Notes under the pieces: model-generated
What the model was told of the DNA's origin: nothing
Database searches by the model: none
Seen by the model: only the letters and a program-made list of their open reading frames with translations
DNA from: Christiangramia sp.
Lineage (GTDB): Bacteria > Bacteroidota > Bacteroidia > Flavobacteriales > Flavobacteriaceae
Direction: 5' to 3'
NCBI GenBank assembly: GCA_024644145.1
Contig: JAHELO010000081.1
Coordinates: 1-7,172 of the forward strand
Length of the DNA stretch: 7,172 nt
Made by a program: the position numbers and the translations under genes
Shown here: one piece after another, positions 5,703 through 7,172 of the stretch
How the letters are laid out: the number at the start of each line of letters is the position of its first letter
Position numbering within the stretch: the stretch's first letter is position 1

Positions 5703-5707
5703 GCAAT

Positions 5708-6679
5708 ATGAGAAAATATATAAAGTTGCCACTATCAGGCGTATTTCTGCTATTGCTCTTTTTGAATCATTCGCTTCTGGCTCAGGCACCAAAAAATGAA
5801 AGTTATCAGGTTTCTGAAGTTGATGTACTGGCAGACCTTAATTATCTATCTTCTAATGAACTTTCGGGTAGAGAAACCGGTTCTGCCGGAATTGAATTAG
5901 CAGCCCTGTATATAGAAAACCATTTTTCTGAATCTGGCCTGTCGCCATATTTCGATACATACCGTGATAACTTTTATATAGGTAAAAAGCAGGCATATAA
6001 TATTGTGGCTTTATTGCCCGGAACAGATGAAAGCCTGAAAGATGAATATATTCTTATTGGCGCTCATTACGATCATATAGGTGAGGGAAAAGAGGTTAAT
6101 GGAGATGCTATTGCCAATGGAGCGAACGATAATGCTTCTGGTAGCGTAGGTGTGCTGCAGATCGCCAGACAACTTTCCAAAATCGGGGGCAATAAACGCA
6201 GTATTCTTTTTGTCTTATTCTCCGGGGAGGAAATGGGTTTAAAAGGTTCTGAACATCTTTCTGAAAAATTGAAAGGTCACGGGATAGATCTCTATACCAT
6301 GATCAACCTGGAAATGATAGGGGTGCCTATGAAGGCGAAGGATTATATGGCCTACATTACAGGTTTTGAAAAATCTAATATGGCTGAGAAATTTAATGAA
6401 TATAGTGAAGGTGAAAATATTCTTGGTTTTTTACCTCAGGCAGAACAAATGAGCTTATTCCGCAGAAGCGATAATTACCCCTTTTACAAAAATTTCAATA
6501 TACCTGCTCAAACCATTTGTACTTTCGATTTTTCAAATTATCCCTATTATCATCATGTAGATGATGAAGCAGAAAATCTGGATGCAGCTCATATGGCTTC
6601 GTTGATAAGACACTTAATTCCAGGCATTTTAAAAATGGCTAATTCCGAAGAAAAAGAAATTAAATTGAAAGAATCATGA
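5708..6679 (+). CDS. Exported M28-family zinc peptidase/aminopeptidase
   Basis: The product is a 323-residue predicted secreted metallopeptidase, probably periplasmic or surface-exposed, releasing amino acids from peptides. The signal peptide is clear: MRKYIK, hydrophobic core 11-25, cleavage after A25 (LLA|QAP). The M28 two-zinc centre can be followed. GAHYDHIG gives H120 (with D122); GANDNASG gives D141, the bridging ligand; FSGEEMGLKGS gives catalytic E174 and ligand E175. NLEMIG puts E202 where Asp is common in the family, and YYHHVDD gives the final His, H282 or H283. No C-terminal T9SS sorting domain is visible; the protein ends in a charged Glu/Lys tail (EEKEIKLKES). Exact substrate is unknown: aminopeptidase fits the length and fold, but M28 also contains carboxypeptidases and glutaminyl cyclases. 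The ATG at 5708 begins the signal peptide. Its stop overlaps the next gene by 4 bp, so the pair is likely translated together. Confidence 0.88.
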   Translation: MRKYIKLPLSGVFLLLLFLNHSLLAQAPKNESYQVSEVDVLADLNYLSSNELSGRETGSAGIELAALYIENHFSESGLSPYFDTYRDNFYIGKKQAYNIVALLPGTDESLKDEYILIGAHYDHIGEGKEVNGDAIANGANDNASGSVGVLQIARQLSKIGGNKRSILFVLFSGEEMGLKGSEHLSEKLKGHGIDLYTMINLEMIGVPMKAKDYMAYITGFEKSNMAEKFNEYSEGENILGFLPQAEQMSLFRRSDNYPFYKNFNIPAQTICTFDFSNYPYYHHVDDEAENLDAAHMASLIRHLIPGILKMANSEEKEIKLKES

Positions 6680-7172
6680 AAAATATAGTAATAACAGGGA
6701 CCAGCCGGGGAATTGGCCTGGAGATGGTTTCTATTTTTTCAAATATGGGATATAAGGTTCTGGCGTTGTCGCGAAACAAGCAGCCGGTTGCTGATTTGAA
6801 ATTAGACAATGTGGAAACCTTTTCATTTGATATTACCGATGAAGATAGCCACATACGAGCTGAAGGTTTTATTGAGGAACACTGGGATTCAAAAATTGAT
6901 GTGCTAATTAATAATGCCGGTACACTTTTAAATAAGCCCTTTGCTGAAACAAGATCTGATGATTTCAGGCATGTCTTTGAGGTAAACGTTTTTGGGGTGG
7001 CTACTATAACTAAAAAATTTCTTCGATTTATGAGCAGCGATTCTCATGTGCTTAATATTAGCAGTATGGGAGGAATTCAGGGAAGTATGAAGTTCCCTGG
7101 CCTTTCTGCCTATAGTAGCAGTAAAGGTGCTTTACTTACTCTTACAGAAATACTGGCAGAGGAATATAAGGA
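6676..7172 (+). CDS. Short-chain dehydrogenase/reductase (partial, N-terminal 165 codons)
   Basis: The ATG shares four bases (ATGA) with the stop of the peptidase gene, and the frame stays open to the right edge: 165 full codons of a family usually near 230-260. It is a classical SDR with a Rossmann fold: cofactor motif TGTSRGIG (7-14), N79-N80-A81-G82, strand motif LNISS with candidate catalytic S130, and Y146-x-x-x-K150 in AYSSSK. The Ser-Tyr spacing is 16 rather than the common 13, because of extra residues in GGIQGSMKFPGLS. LSRN (31-34) after the second strand puts an Arg where NADPH-preferring members often have one, so NADPH is a weak inference. There is no signal peptide, so it is cytoplasmic, unlike its exported partner. 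The substrate cannot be told from sequence. Nothing looks broken; the gene is simply cut by the window. Confidence 0.9.
   Translation, partial: MKNIVITGTSRGIGLEMVSIFSNMGYKVLALSRNKQPVADLKLDNVETFSFDITDEDSHIRAEGFIEEHWDSKIDVLINNAGTLLNKPFAETRSDDFRHVFEVNVFGVATITKKFLRFMSSDSHVLNISSMGGIQGSMKFPGLSAYSSSKGALLTLTEILAEEYK

Noticed and set aside
5708..6679. M28 peptidase as a T9SS substrate
   Set aside because: It has a signal peptide, but no C-terminal sorting domain is visible; the C-terminus is a short charged tail directly after the peptidase fold.
1..7172. Mobile element, prophage, CRISPR, defence island, tRNA or rRNA
   Set aside because: No transposase, integrase, terminal inverted repeats, repeat-spacer pattern or RNA-gene structure was seen, and the genes are core flavobacterial functions with similar codon use.

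Overview
The window looks like chromosomal DNA of a marine-type Flavobacteriaceae bacterium (Bacteroidota), perhaps near Gramella/Christiangramia, Zunongwangia or Salegentibacter. Three things point there: type IX secretion/gliding genes (gldJ, porV) beside cdd and pdhA-pdhC, AT-rich DNA with few Shine-Dalgarno sequences, and promoter-like octamers of the Bacteroidota form TAnnTTTG. The genus is a guess from protein flavour and gene order, not from a search.

Layout: (1) 1-731, minus strand: the first 243 codons of gldJ, a lipoprotein of the gliding/type IX secretion (T9SS) machinery, running off the left edge. (2) 732-1148: a 417-bp AT-rich divergent intergenic region with no convincing gene, two notable inverted repeats and candidate promoters for both flanking genes. 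In Flavobacterium johnsoniae porU (the T9SS sortase) lies between gldJ and porV; no porU is present here. (3) 1149-2300: porV, an outer-membrane beta-barrel of the T9SS, with an EF-hand-like acidic loop. (4) 2379-2861: cdd, cytidine deaminase. (5) 2973-5645: pdhA (pyruvate dehydrogenase E1 alpha) and pdhC (E2, dihydrolipoyl acetyltransferase, two lipoyl domains), 3 bp apart and ended by a strong intrinsic terminator. (6) 5708-6679: an exported M28-family zinc peptidase whose stop overlaps the start of (7) 6676-7172, a short-chain dehydrogenase/reductase cut by the right edge.

Functionally the window joins three blocks: cell-surface/protein secretion (gldJ, porV), core metabolism (cdd for pyrimidine salvage, pdhA-pdhC for pyruvate to acetyl-CoA) and a coupled peptidase-reductase pair. 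The E1 beta and E3 subunits needed to complete the pyruvate dehydrogenase complex are not here.

No phage, insertion sequence, CRISPR array, tRNA or rRNA is visible, and I see no clearly new multi-gene system. The points most worth a second look are the missing porU, the calcium-loop-like insertion in PorV, the palindromes next to promoter-like sequences, the terminator fused to a near-leaderless promoter at 5669-5708, and the strongly conserved lipoyl duplication in E2.
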